A stretch of 12,500 bases of DNA from assembly GCA_945867255.1 (NCBI GenBank), contig CAMBHV010000017.1, positions 1 to 12,500 of the forward strand, read 5' to 3'. This document shows, in pieces, positions 6,827 through 12,500 of the stretch. Source of the DNA: an uncultured Clostridia bacterium (lineage in GTDB: Bacteria; Bacillota; Clostridia; Oscillospirales; Ruminococcaceae). Under the pieces are notes generated by a model. The model was not told where the DNA came from, searched no databases, and worked only from the letters and a program-made list of their open reading frames with translations. The translations under genes were made by a program, and so were the position numbers. The stretch's first letter is position 1. Every line of letters starts with the position of its first letter.

Positions 6827-7879
6827 TTACTTTTGCACATAGCGCTCCAGCAGCCCGGGCACAGATGTCGAACCACGGCATACAATGTTGTGTTGCAAGG
6901 TCATATGGCGTTGTTCCATGGGTTGCCCGGCAAGCACCGCACATATTTTTTGCGCAGCCAAACGGCCCATCTCATAGCGTGGCTGATTCACTGTGGTGAT
7001 GGGCGGGGTGGAGTATTCGGTGATGGAAAGGTTGTCGAAGCCAACCACCGAAATATCTTCCGGCACACGCAGCCCGCTGTCCCACAAGGCTTTTACACAT
7101 CCAACAGCCATATGGTCTGATGCGGCGAATACAGCGGTAAATACCTGCTGGCTGGCCAGCAGCTTCTGCGTGCATGCATAACCGGCTTCATAAGAATAGG
7201 CGCTGCTTTGCACCACAAGGGCATCCGGCGTTCTGGGTTGCAGGCCATGCGCCACAAGCGCATCTCGATATCCCAGCAGACGGTTTTCGCCGCCGTCAAT
7301 ATCGTTAGCAGGGCCTGCCAGCATCGCGATGGAACGATGCCCAAGGGCGATAAGATGCTCGACCGCTTCATAGGCGGCTTTGAAGTTGGAGATATTGATC
7401 GTAATAAATGCATCGTCTGTGCACAAGGTGGAGATCAAAGCAGTGGGAAGCCCTGCGCATTTAAGTGCATCCAGCGTTTCCGGCCGACATTCATAAGAGA
7501 GCATGATTACGCCGTCCACTTGCTTTTCTGCCAGCATGGTAATGGTGCTGATCTCACGGCGAGTGTCACTGTCCGTACTGCACAGGATAATGTTATAATG
7601 CTGGCTGCAGGCGGCATCCTCTGCACCGCGCACTACCTCGCAATAAAATTCATTGGCAATATCGGGGATGATCACGCCTAATGTTTTGGTGCGGTTCACT
7701 TTCAGGCTGCGGGCGATGGCATTGCGCCGGTATCCCATTTCTTCTATGGCACGCAGAACACGCTGGCGTTTTTCTTCGCTGACGCCTGGCTCGTGGTTCA
7801 AAACACGGGAAGCAGTACCTACGCCAACCCCGGCGCGATGTGCTACATCCAAAAGACGCACAGCTTTTTCCTTTTCCAT
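6827..7879 (-). CDS. LacI family transcriptional regulator
   Basis: A 350-aa DNA-binding repressor of the usual LacI length. Residues 9-28 form the helix-turn-helix (LLDVAHRAGVGVGTASRVLN; the usual T-V-S-R-V is T-A-S-R-V here), followed by the hinge helix NAIARSLK (53-60). From about residue 67 (TLGVIIPDIANEFY) to the end there is a periplasmic-binding-protein-like effector domain, including DGVIMLSYE, the NIS-F-AAYEAVEHLIALGHRSIAMLAG region and DISVVGFDNLSITEYSTPPITTV, all typical of sugar-responsive LacI members. The ATG at 7879 follows AAGGAGG by 10 nt. Located directly upstream of the uptake operon on the same strand, it is the obvious candidate to bind the palindromes at 6549-6570, 6676-6691 and 7902-7915, so it probably represses both the operon and itself. 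The inducer would be the imported sugar or a metabolite of it (inference). Confidence 0.92.
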   Translation of the reverse strand: MEKEKAVRLLDVAHRAGVGVGTASRVLNHEPGVSEEKRQRVLRAIEEMGYRRNAIARSLKVNRTKTLGVIIPDIANEFYCEVVRGAEDAACSQHYNIILCSTDSDTRREISTITMLAEKQVDGVIMLSYECRPETLDALKCAGLPTALISTLCTDDAFITINISNFKAAYEAVEHLIALGHRSIAMLAGPANDIDGGENRLLGYRDALVAHGLQPRTPDALVVQSSAYSYEAGYACTQKLLASQQVFTAVFAASDHMAVGCVKALWDSGLRVPEDISVVGFDNLSITEYSTPPITTVNQPRYEMGRLAAQKICAVLAGQPMEQRHMTLQHNIVCRGSTSVPGLLERYVQK

Positions 7880-7901
7880 GTACAGCGCGCCTCCTTTAAA
7901 A

Positions 7902-7915
7902 TGGAATCCGTTCCA
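7902..7915. promoter_or_regulatory. Operator O3 in the regulator's own leader
   Basis: The sequence TGGAATCCGTTCCA has TGGAA and TTCCA arms with the same 4-base spacing as O1, but an asymmetric centre. It lies 14 bases after the -10 box of the regulator promoter and ahead of its ribosome binding site. This suggests autoregulation, with weaker binding than at O1. Confidence 0.65.
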
Positions 7916-7929
7916 ATCATATTATGTAC

Positions 7930-7957
7930 AGTATAGCAAATACCCAGTTGATGTCAA
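7930..7957 (-). promoter_or_regulatory. Sigma-A promoter of the LacI-family gene
   Basis: On the minus strand, TTGACA (7957-7952), a 16-base spacer and TATACT (7935-7930). The hexamers and spacer length are identical to those of the uptake operon promoter. The expected start is near 7923, giving a leader of about 45 nt that contains O3. Confidence 0.85.
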
Positions 7958-8057
7958 GAATGCCACGGGGGGCATCGTACATCGGAAAAAAGTTTGCCAA
8001 ACAGAAGCGTATTTGGAAGAATTTACAAAAAGTCCATGATTCCGACATCCCTTTTGC

Positions 8058-8085
8058 TTGCAAACAATATCGGACTGGATATAAT
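8058..8085 (+). promoter_or_regulatory. Candidate promoter of the 177-aa acidic protein gene
   Basis: TTGCAA (8058-8063), a 16-base spacer and a perfect TATAAT (8080-8085). The expected start is near 8092, about 100 nt before the ATG. I see no TGGAA-type operator here, so this gene is probably outside the LacI control. The 313-base gap between the regulator and this gene (7880-8192) contains only these two divergent promoters and O3. Confidence 0.6.
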
Positions 8086-8192
8086 GGAAATAAAGAATAC
8101 AAGACCAGCCTCTGACAAAAGAGATGTTCCACATGTGTTGGCGGAGGCCGGAAATCATGATCATTTTATATTCAGGAATAGGAGAGAGAGTT

Positions 8193-8726
8193 ATGAGTTT
8201 TTTAGGAAAACTGCTTGGCATTGGTGTTGCTGCAGCGGGGGCTGCCGCCGTTTTAAAAGTGGCACAGAAATATACTGAGAACAAAGCTGCACAAGAGGCA
8301 CAACCGCAGGATGAAGGCGAACCGTCCACCCTGCAGGATATGAAGGAAGATATTGTGGAAGCCGCGGAAGACGCGGTGCAGGATGTAAAAGAACAGGCGG
8401 AAGAGGTTGCAGATGTTACACGCAGCAAGGTGAAAGATGCTGCTGTTCGTGCAGGGATCGATACGGATGAACTGGCTGGGTCTTTCAGTGAGGCCGGCAA
8501 GGCCCTCATGGGGGCAGGCAGGGCTGTGGTAAATGCCGGGGCCAGTGTGGCCCAGAAAGTGGCGGCCGATGCCCCTGAAATGCTGGAAAAAGTAAAAGCC
8601 GGGGCAGACACATTCCTTTCGCAGGCAAAAGACGCTTTGGCCAGTGTAAATGGCGAAGAGCCGGAAGAGGAGGAAGACGCAACGCATTCTTCTCAGCCGG
8701 ATGACGAGCCGGATGAGAAACTGTGA
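8193..8726 (+). CDS. Acidic amphipathic-helix protein of unknown function
   Basis: A 177-aa protein I do not recognise as a named family. Residues 4-21 (LGKLLGIGVAAAGAAAVL) form a hydrophobic Ala/Gly-rich segment that could insert in or lie on the membrane; there is no lipobox. Residues about 45-160 are rich in Ala, Glu, Asp, Lys and Val, with charge patterns of long amphipathic helices (for example DMKEDIVEAAEDAVQDVKEQAEEV), reminiscent of YtxH-like or LEA/apolipoprotein-like stress proteins. The last 25 residues are strongly acidic and probably disordered. The start at 8193 is chosen because AGGAG lies 8 nt upstream and the protein then begins with the hydrophobic segment; the longer frame from 8124 has no ribosome binding site. 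It is a single-gene unit with its own promoter and terminator. The coding assignment is firm; the function is open. Confidence 0.8.
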   Translation: MSFLGKLLGIGVAAAGAAAVLKVAQKYTENKAAQEAQPQDEGEPSTLQDMKEDIVEAAEDAVQDVKEQAEEVADVTRSKVKDAAVRAGIDTDELAGSFSEAGKALMGAGRAVVNAGASVAQKVAADAPEMLEKVKAGADTFLSQAKDALASVNGEEPEEEEDATHSSQPDDEPDEKL

Positions 8727-8759
8727 TCTGGCTTTGTGGCAATTAATCCCATGTTCAGG

Positions 8760-8789
8760 AAGGCTCCGCTGTCAGGCGGGGCCTTTTTT
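8760..8789 (+). terminator. Intrinsic terminator after the acidic protein gene
   Basis: A 10-bp stem (8760-8769 against 8776-8785, one G-U pair) with loop TGTCAG is followed by a run of T to 8789. It is 33 bases past the stop codon. It isolates the gene from the XRE regulator downstream. Confidence 0.85.
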
Positions 8790-8868
8790 GGGCTGTAAGA
8801 AAGCCGCTCTACGCCGCGTAGACTGCGCTCCACAGGTTGTATGTTGCGTATGGCCTGTACGCGGGGTA

Positions 8869-8877
8869 TGGTATAAA
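8869..8877 (+). promoter_or_regulatory. Possible extended -10 promoter for the XRE regulator
   Basis: TGGTATAAA (8869-8877) fits an extended -10 element (TG-N-TATAAA), with no convincing -35 at the right distance. TATATAAG near 8914-8921 is an alternative -10. The region 8790-8961 otherwise holds only short inverted repeats, such as AGCCAT/ATGGCT at 8900-8915. Confidence 0.35.
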
Positions 8878-8943
8878 AAGCAAACCCCGGCAGGATGACA
8901 GCCATTCGGATGGCTATATAAGGCAGAGGGTATGCACTGGCCG

Positions 8944-8950
8944 AAAGGAG
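8944..8950 (+). promoter_or_regulatory. Ribosome binding site that sets a GTG start
   Basis: AAAGGAG lies 11 nt before GTG at 8962 but inside the longer reading frame that begins with ATG at 8932. It supports the GTG start. Confidence 0.6.
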
Positions 8951-8961
8951 ACATTTTCAAA

Positions 8962-10416
8962 GTGGATAATGAAAAGATAGGCGCTTTTGTGGCGCAGCGG
9001 CGCAGGGCATTGCAGATGACGCAACAACAGCTTGCGGAAACACTGGGTGTGACAAATAAAGCTGTAAGTAAATGGGAACGCGGCATGGGGCTTCCGGATA
9101 TTACGGCACTGCCTCCGCTTGCCCGTGCCCTTCAGATAAGTGTGGATGAACTTTTGGCGGGTGAAATGGCGCCCTGTGCGGTGAAAAATGTGCAGGAGGA
9201 ATATAAGCATCATTCGTGCACGGAAACCGTGCTTCCCATGAAAAACACGGCACCGATTCTAACGGTGGACGATATTTATACACCGCAGGCATGCCGTTTG
9301 GCCTCTCTGGCAGGGCGCGGTACAGGAAAGCGACGCTGGGTGATGCGGGTGTTGTTTGGGCTGTTGACGCTAACCGCGGCAGGCGCATTATGGTGGGCCG
9401 TGCAAGAGGATGACATTGGCTTGTATGCGCTGGCTGCTACAGCGGGGGCATTGGCCGTACTATACGGCCTGGAAGTGTTTGGCGGGCTTTTGTCGCGCCG
9501 CAATCTGCGTGTCACTGCCAGAAAAAGGGGGGCACGCAGTGCTTCATTTTTTGAGCAGGAAGTGCTGTTGCAAAGCAAAGGGGAAAGCACGCGGTTATCT
9601 TATACAGGCATCACCGAGATATGGCAGGGCCCGCAGGGGCTATGCCTGTTTTGGGGCATGCGCGCGCTTGCATTGTGCGCACACGATGTGACAGAGGAAA
9701 AACTACAGGAACTGTGTGAACACCTCCACCGGCAGGCACCACAGGCAGTGTGGAAACAGGGTAAAAAGCGGAGCAAACGGCAAAAGGTATTAGCGGTGTT
9801 GGCGGTTGCGCTGTGTGTGCTGTGTGCCGGTGCGTACGGGCTGGGCGTGCGCGCCAGTGTTTCCCTCGAGGGAAAGCTGGCCCTGTTCTATAAAAACCCC
9901 ATTACGGGGAAAACCATTCATCTGCGCGGAATGCATGCGGAACAATTTCCTTATGCAGTTCAAAGCGGCTTGAAGCTGCAATGGCTTACAGGGGATGTGT
10001 GCGCCGCCACATATGTGGGAGAAGATGGCCGTACACATCAGTACATTGCCACCTTTGGTGACAGGGGCAGTGGCATCTCATATTATAATGTGGGCACGGC
10101 CATCACCGGAGAATGGGCGCCGGCGGATAAGAACAGCGCTGGCTGGCATCTGGAAGCCTCCGAAGGCAGAAATGGGCATATCACGCTGGAAAATGGAAGC
10201 TATTGTTATGAATATGAGTACAGCGAATGCGTACAAGCGGGTACGCTGGCATTGGCCTTATGCAAAAATGGCATTCCAGAGTGGACGGTAGCGCTTGGAG
10301 AAGATTTTGTGTTTCAAAATAACGACTCCGGCAGTGTGGCAGCCGGAGGAAGTATTGTGGTATGTCGGGTATCGATGGAAAAGACGGCACCTGTTGCAAT
10401 GGATTATATCGGATAA
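8962..10416 (+). CDS. Membrane-anchored XRE-family regulator with YcxB-like domain
   Basis: A 484-aa multi-domain protein. Residues 6-66 are an XRE/Cro-type HTH (AQRRRALQMTQQQLAETLG, then TNKAVSKWERGMGLPDI, ending VDELLAGE). Two transmembrane segments follow at about 127-147 and 152-173. Residues about 181-258 (NLRVTARKRG...EQEVLL...YTGITEIWQ...LFWG...LHRQ) resemble the YcxB-like C-terminal domain. A basic stretch (GKKRSKRQK) then precedes a third transmembrane segment (276-295). By the positive-inside rule the HTH and YcxB-like part are cytoplasmic and the last 190 residues are outside. That outside domain is not recognised. The GTG start is chosen because AAAGGAG precedes it and the protein then begins VDNEKIGAF, a typical start for this HTH group; ATG at 8932 would add 10 residues. 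The P-loop NTPase gene follows after 68 nt and may be co-transcribed. The DNA target and the signal are unknown. Confidence 0.85.
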   Translation: MDNEKIGAFVAQRRRALQMTQQQLAETLGVTNKAVSKWERGMGLPDITALPPLARALQISVDELLAGEMAPCAVKNVQEEYKHHSCTETVLPMKNTAPILTVDDIYTPQACRLASLAGRGTGKRRWVMRVLFGLLTLTAAGALWWAVQEDDIGLYALAATAGALAVLYGLEVFGGLLSRRNLRVTARKRGARSASFFEQEVLLQSKGESTRLSYTGITEIWQGPQGLCLFWGMRALALCAHDVTEEKLQELCEHLHRQAPQAVWKQGKKRSKRQKVLAVLAVALCVLCAGAYGLGVRASVSLEGKLALFYKNPITGKTIHLRGMHAEQFPYAVQSGLKLQWLTGDVCAATYVGEDGRTHQYIATFGDRGSGISYYNVGTAITGEWAPADKNSAGWHLEASEGRNGHITLENGSYCYEYEYSECVQAGTLALALCKNGIPEWTVALGEDFVFQNNDSGSVAAGGSIVVCRVSMEKTAPVAMDYIG

Positions 10417-10467
10417 CAAAAAATTTCCGGCGGAACCGGCAGCTTAAGCAGTCGGTGTGAAAACAGT

Positions 10468-10476
10468 GGAGGAGGT
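10468..10476 (+). promoter_or_regulatory. Strong ribosome binding site before a TTG start
   Basis: GGAGGAGGT ends 8 nt before TTG at 10485. No ATG or GTG near the start of the frame is as well placed, so TTG is the likely initiator. Confidence 0.7.
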
Positions 10477-10484
10477 ACCGCACA

Positions 10485-10988
10485 TTGCGTATTCAGATTA
10501 TTGGCTACTCCGGCAGTGGGAAATCTACATTGGCACGCAGGTTGGGGGAAAGATATGGCCTGCCGGTGCTTCACCTGGATGCCGTGCAGTTTTATGGCAA
10601 CTGGAGCGAACGCAGCCTGGAAGAACAGAGCGCCTTGGTGCAGCAATTTCTTGGCCAGAACGAAAGCTGGGTAATAGACGGGAACTATTCTCGGGTGTGC
10701 CCACAGCGCTTTGAAATGGCAGATATTTGTATTTTTCTGGATTTTGCCCGTATTCCCTGCCTTGTTGCCTGCCTGCAGCGCTATTGGCATTTCCGTGGAA
10801 AGGCGCGGCCGTCGCTGGGCTGCAAAGAAAAGTTCGACGCAGAGTTTTTGCGGTGGATTTTATACGAAGGGCGCACTGAGGCACACCGCGCCGGGCATGA
10901 AGCGCACCTTGCTGCGGCAAAAACAGGCGTGCGGCTTCGCACCCGCCGCCAGGTGGCGGAGTATCTGGCCTCGTTGCCCCTTAAATAG
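10485..10988 (+). CDS. P-loop NTPase, FlaR-like/adenylate-kinase-related
   Basis: A 167-aa protein, normal for the small AAA/adenylate-kinase-like group often labelled 'DNA topology modulation protein FlaR'; that label rests on old evidence and says little about function. Visible are Walker A GYSGSGKST (7-15), the family motif LHLDAVQFYGNW, WVIDGNYS (the usual W-IDGNY), a hydrophobic strand ending in Asp (ICIFLDFAR) that could serve as Walker B, and the R-rich region QRYWHFRGKARPSLG with CKEKFDAEFLRWIL, typical of the family's lid and C-terminal helix. It is likely a cytoplasmic nucleotide or small-molecule kinase of unknown substrate. Initiation is at TTG, with GGAGGAGG upstream. It follows the XRE regulator by 68 nt on the same strand and ends before a strong bidirectional terminator. 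Confidence 0.85.
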   Translation: MRIQIIGYSGSGKSTLARRLGERYGLPVLHLDAVQFYGNWSERSLEEQSALVQQFLGQNESWVIDGNYSRVCPQRFEMADICIFLDFARIPCLVACLQRYWHFRGKARPSLGCKEKFDAEFLRWILYEGRTEAHRAGHEAHLAAAKTGVRLRTRRQVAEYLASLPLK

Positions 10989-11024
10989 ATGGTATGACGG
11001 AAGAAAAAAGAAATCATAACAAAT

Positions 11025-11060
11025 AAAAACTCCACAGCCTGTCAGGCTGTGGAGTTTTTT
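11025..11060. terminator. Bidirectional terminator between convergent genes
   Basis: A perfect 15-bp stem (11025-11039 against 11045-11059) with loop TGTCA. T runs are present at the outer end on both strands (11055-11060 on plus, the complement of 11029-11025 on minus). It lies between the converging P-loop NTPase and RNase Y genes and serves both. Confidence 0.92.
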
Positions 11061-11068
11061 CATGCTTT

Positions 11069-12500
11069 TTATTTGGCGTATTCCACCGCGCGGGATTCGC
11101 GGATGACATTCACTTTGATCTGGCCCGGGTAATCCAGGTCTTCTTCGATTTTGCGGGAAATACTGTGAGCAAGTATCACCAGCTGATCGTCCGAAATGGC
11201 ATCCGGTTTTACCATAATGCGCACTTCACGCCCGGCCTGAATGGCGAAGCTTGTTTCTACGCCCTCAAAGCTGTTGGCAATTTCCTCCAGGCTTTCCAGA
11301 CGTTTAATGTAGCTTTCCAGGTTTTCTTTGCGTGCGCCAGGGCGTGCAGCAGAAATGGCATCCGCCGCCATTACAATAAAGGCAAGCGGTGTTTTGGCCT
11401 CTACATCACCATGGTGCGCTTCAATGGCATGCACGATAGCCGGGTTCTCTTTGTACTTTTTGGCGATATCTACACCAATGGAAATGTGGCTGCCCTCTAT
11501 CTCGTGATCCAGCGCTTTGCCGATATCATGCAGCAGGCCTGCACGCTTTGCTTGGGTGACATTCACACCCAGCTCTGCAGCCATAATGCCAGAGAGATAC
11601 GCCACTTCCAGCGAATGATTCAGCACGTTCTGGCCATAGCTGGTGCGGTAACGCAGGCGGCCAAGTAGTTTTACGATATCCGGATGCAGGCCGTGCAAGC
11701 CCACTTCCATCACGGCCTTTTCGCCTTCGCGCTTCATGGCAAGTTCCAGTTCGCGGCGGCATTTGTCCACGGTTTCTTCAATGCGTGCCGGATGGATACG
11801 GCCATCGCTGATCAAACGCTCCAATGTCATACGGGCAATCTCGCGGCGCACAGGGTCGAAGCTGGAAAGGGTGATAGCCTCGGGCGTGTCGTCAATGATA
11901 AGATCCACACCGGTGGCTGTTTCCAGCGCGCGAATATTGCGCCCCTCGCGGCCGATGATACGGCCTTTCATCTCATCCGAGGGCAACGCCACCACCGAGA
12001 CAGTGGCCTCGCTGGAATGATCTGCCGCGCAACGCGCGATGGCCTGGCTGATCAATTCGCGTGCCATGGTTTCGGCTTCGTCTTTCGTCTGCGTCTCATA
12101 CGCGGCGATGTGCATTGCTTTTTCATGCGCCAGTTGCTCATCCAGCCGGGACAACAAAAGCTGCTTTGCATCTTCGGTAGAAAGGCCGGCAATGGTTTCC
12201 AGTTTTTCCATTTCGCGCAGGCGCAGCTGCTCCACTTCGCTTAGCTTGGCTTCGGCCAGCTCCTGGCGTTTGCGCAGGTCTTCCTCTTTTTGCTCCATAA
12301 TGGAAACTTTTCTGTCCAGCGCTTCTTCCTTCTGATCCAGCCTGCGCTCCTGGCGGGTCAGTTCATTACGGCGCTCTTTGATTTCCTTATCGGCTTCAGT
12401 TTTCATCTGAAGAGCCGCATCTTTGGCCTCCACAAGGGCCTCTTTGCGTTTTTGCTGCGCTGTTTTCATGGCGTCGTTCACAAGACGACGTGCTTCTTCC
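11069..12500 (-). CDS. rny: Ribonuclease Y, 5' end outside window
   Basis: A membrane-anchored endoribonuclease that starts mRNA decay in Firmicutes. About 477 codons are visible and the frame stays open to the window edge (reading EEARRLVNDAMK at the edge), so about 40 residues with the N-terminal membrane anchor are missing; the full family length is about 510-520. In order there is a long Glu/Lys/Arg-rich coiled coil (about 12500-12050), a KH RNA-binding domain with IIGREGRNIR (about 11930-11962), and an HD metal-dependent phosphohydrolase domain with LLHDIGKALDHE (about 11504-11540), plus the HHGD motif downstream. The ending VIRESRAVEYAK is typical. A GTG at 12481 is not the true start because the family's coiled coil continues upstream of it. 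The gene converges on the P-loop NTPase gene. Nothing suggests a defect in the visible part. Confidence 0.96.
   Translation of the reverse strand, partial: EEARRLVNDAMKTAQQKRKEALVEAKDAALQMKTEADKEIKERRNELTRQERRLDQKEEALDRKVSIMEQKEEDLRKRQELAEAKLSEVEQLRLREMEKLETIAGLSTEDAKQLLLSRLDEQLAHEKAMHIAAYETQTKDEAETMARELISQAIARCAADHSSEATVSVVALPSDEMKGRIIGREGRNIRALETATGVDLIIDDTPEAITLSSFDPVRREIARMTLERLISDGRIHPARIEETVDKCRRELELAMKREGEKAVMEVGLHGLHPDIVKLLGRLRYRTSYGQNVLNHSLEVAYLSGIMAAELGVNVTQAKRAGLLHDIGKALDHEIEGSHISIGVDIAKKYKENPAIVHAIEAHHGDVEAKTPLAFIVMAADAISAARPGARKENLESYIKRLESLEEIANSFEGVETSFAIQAGREVRIMVKPDAISDDQLVILAHSISRKIEEDLDYPGQIKVNVIRESRAVEYAK

Noticed and set aside
7922..8687. Minus-strand open frames opposite the acidic protein gene (229 and 144 codons)
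   Set aside because: The plus strand has promoter, ribosome binding site, coherent composition and terminator; the minus frames are Ser/Ala/Phe-rich shadows.
8790..8961. Short inverted repeats such as CTACG/CGTAG and AGCCAT/ATGGCT as a riboswitch
   Set aside because: The stems are short and scattered, and no known riboswitch core could be recognised.
1..12500. Mobile element, CRISPR array, tRNA or defence system
   Set aside because: No transposase, integrase, direct-repeat array, tRNA cloverleaf or defence domain was seen; all large frames are explained by the genes listed.

Overview
The window looks like chromosomal DNA of a low-to-mid GC Firmicute, most likely a gut Clostridia member (Oscillospirales-like). 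This is an inference from strong AGGAGG ribosome binding sites, near-consensus sigma-A promoters (TTGACA-N16-TATACT), RNase Y, LacI-type control, a lipoprotein-anchored ABC binding protein and compact U-tract terminators. No mobile element, CRISPR array, rRNA or tRNA was recognised.

Left half (about 55-6730, minus strand): one carbohydrate-uptake operon. In transcription order it runs: promoter with operators and a structured leader (6727-6549), aldose-1-epimerase-like mutarotase, RbsA-type double ATPase, two different permeases, an LsrB/RhaS-like lipoprotein substrate-binding protein, a GC-rich terminator-like hairpin, an SDR dehydrogenase of the sorbose-reductase/arabinitol-dehydrogenase type, and a final terminator at 55-89. 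The transporter would import a sugar or polyol, the mutarotase would equilibrate its anomers and the SDR would interconvert ketose and polyol. No kinase, isomerase, aldolase or glycosidase lies in the window, so the rest of the pathway is elsewhere.

Middle (6827-7957, minus strand): a LacI-family repressor gene directly upstream of the operon in the same orientation. Its own promoter and the operon promoter have the same layout, each followed just downstream of the expected start point by a TGGAA-N4-TTCCA-type palindrome. A third, perfect 22-bp palindrome sits in the operon leader. This suggests local autoregulated control, although the leader palindrome also fits the CcpA cre consensus.

Right half (plus strand): a 177-aa acidic amphipathic protein of unknown function with its own promoter and terminator; a membrane-anchored XRE regulator (HTH, two TM segments, YcxB-like domain, TM, predicted outside domain); and a small P-loop NTPase of the FlaR-like adenylate-kinase-related family. 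A bidirectional terminator (11025-11060) separates these from the converging rny gene (RNase Y), whose 5' end runs off the window.

The points most worth following are the unknown ligand of the LsrB-like binding protein, the hand-folded attenuator-like leader in front of the operon, and the XRE/YcxB membrane regulator.
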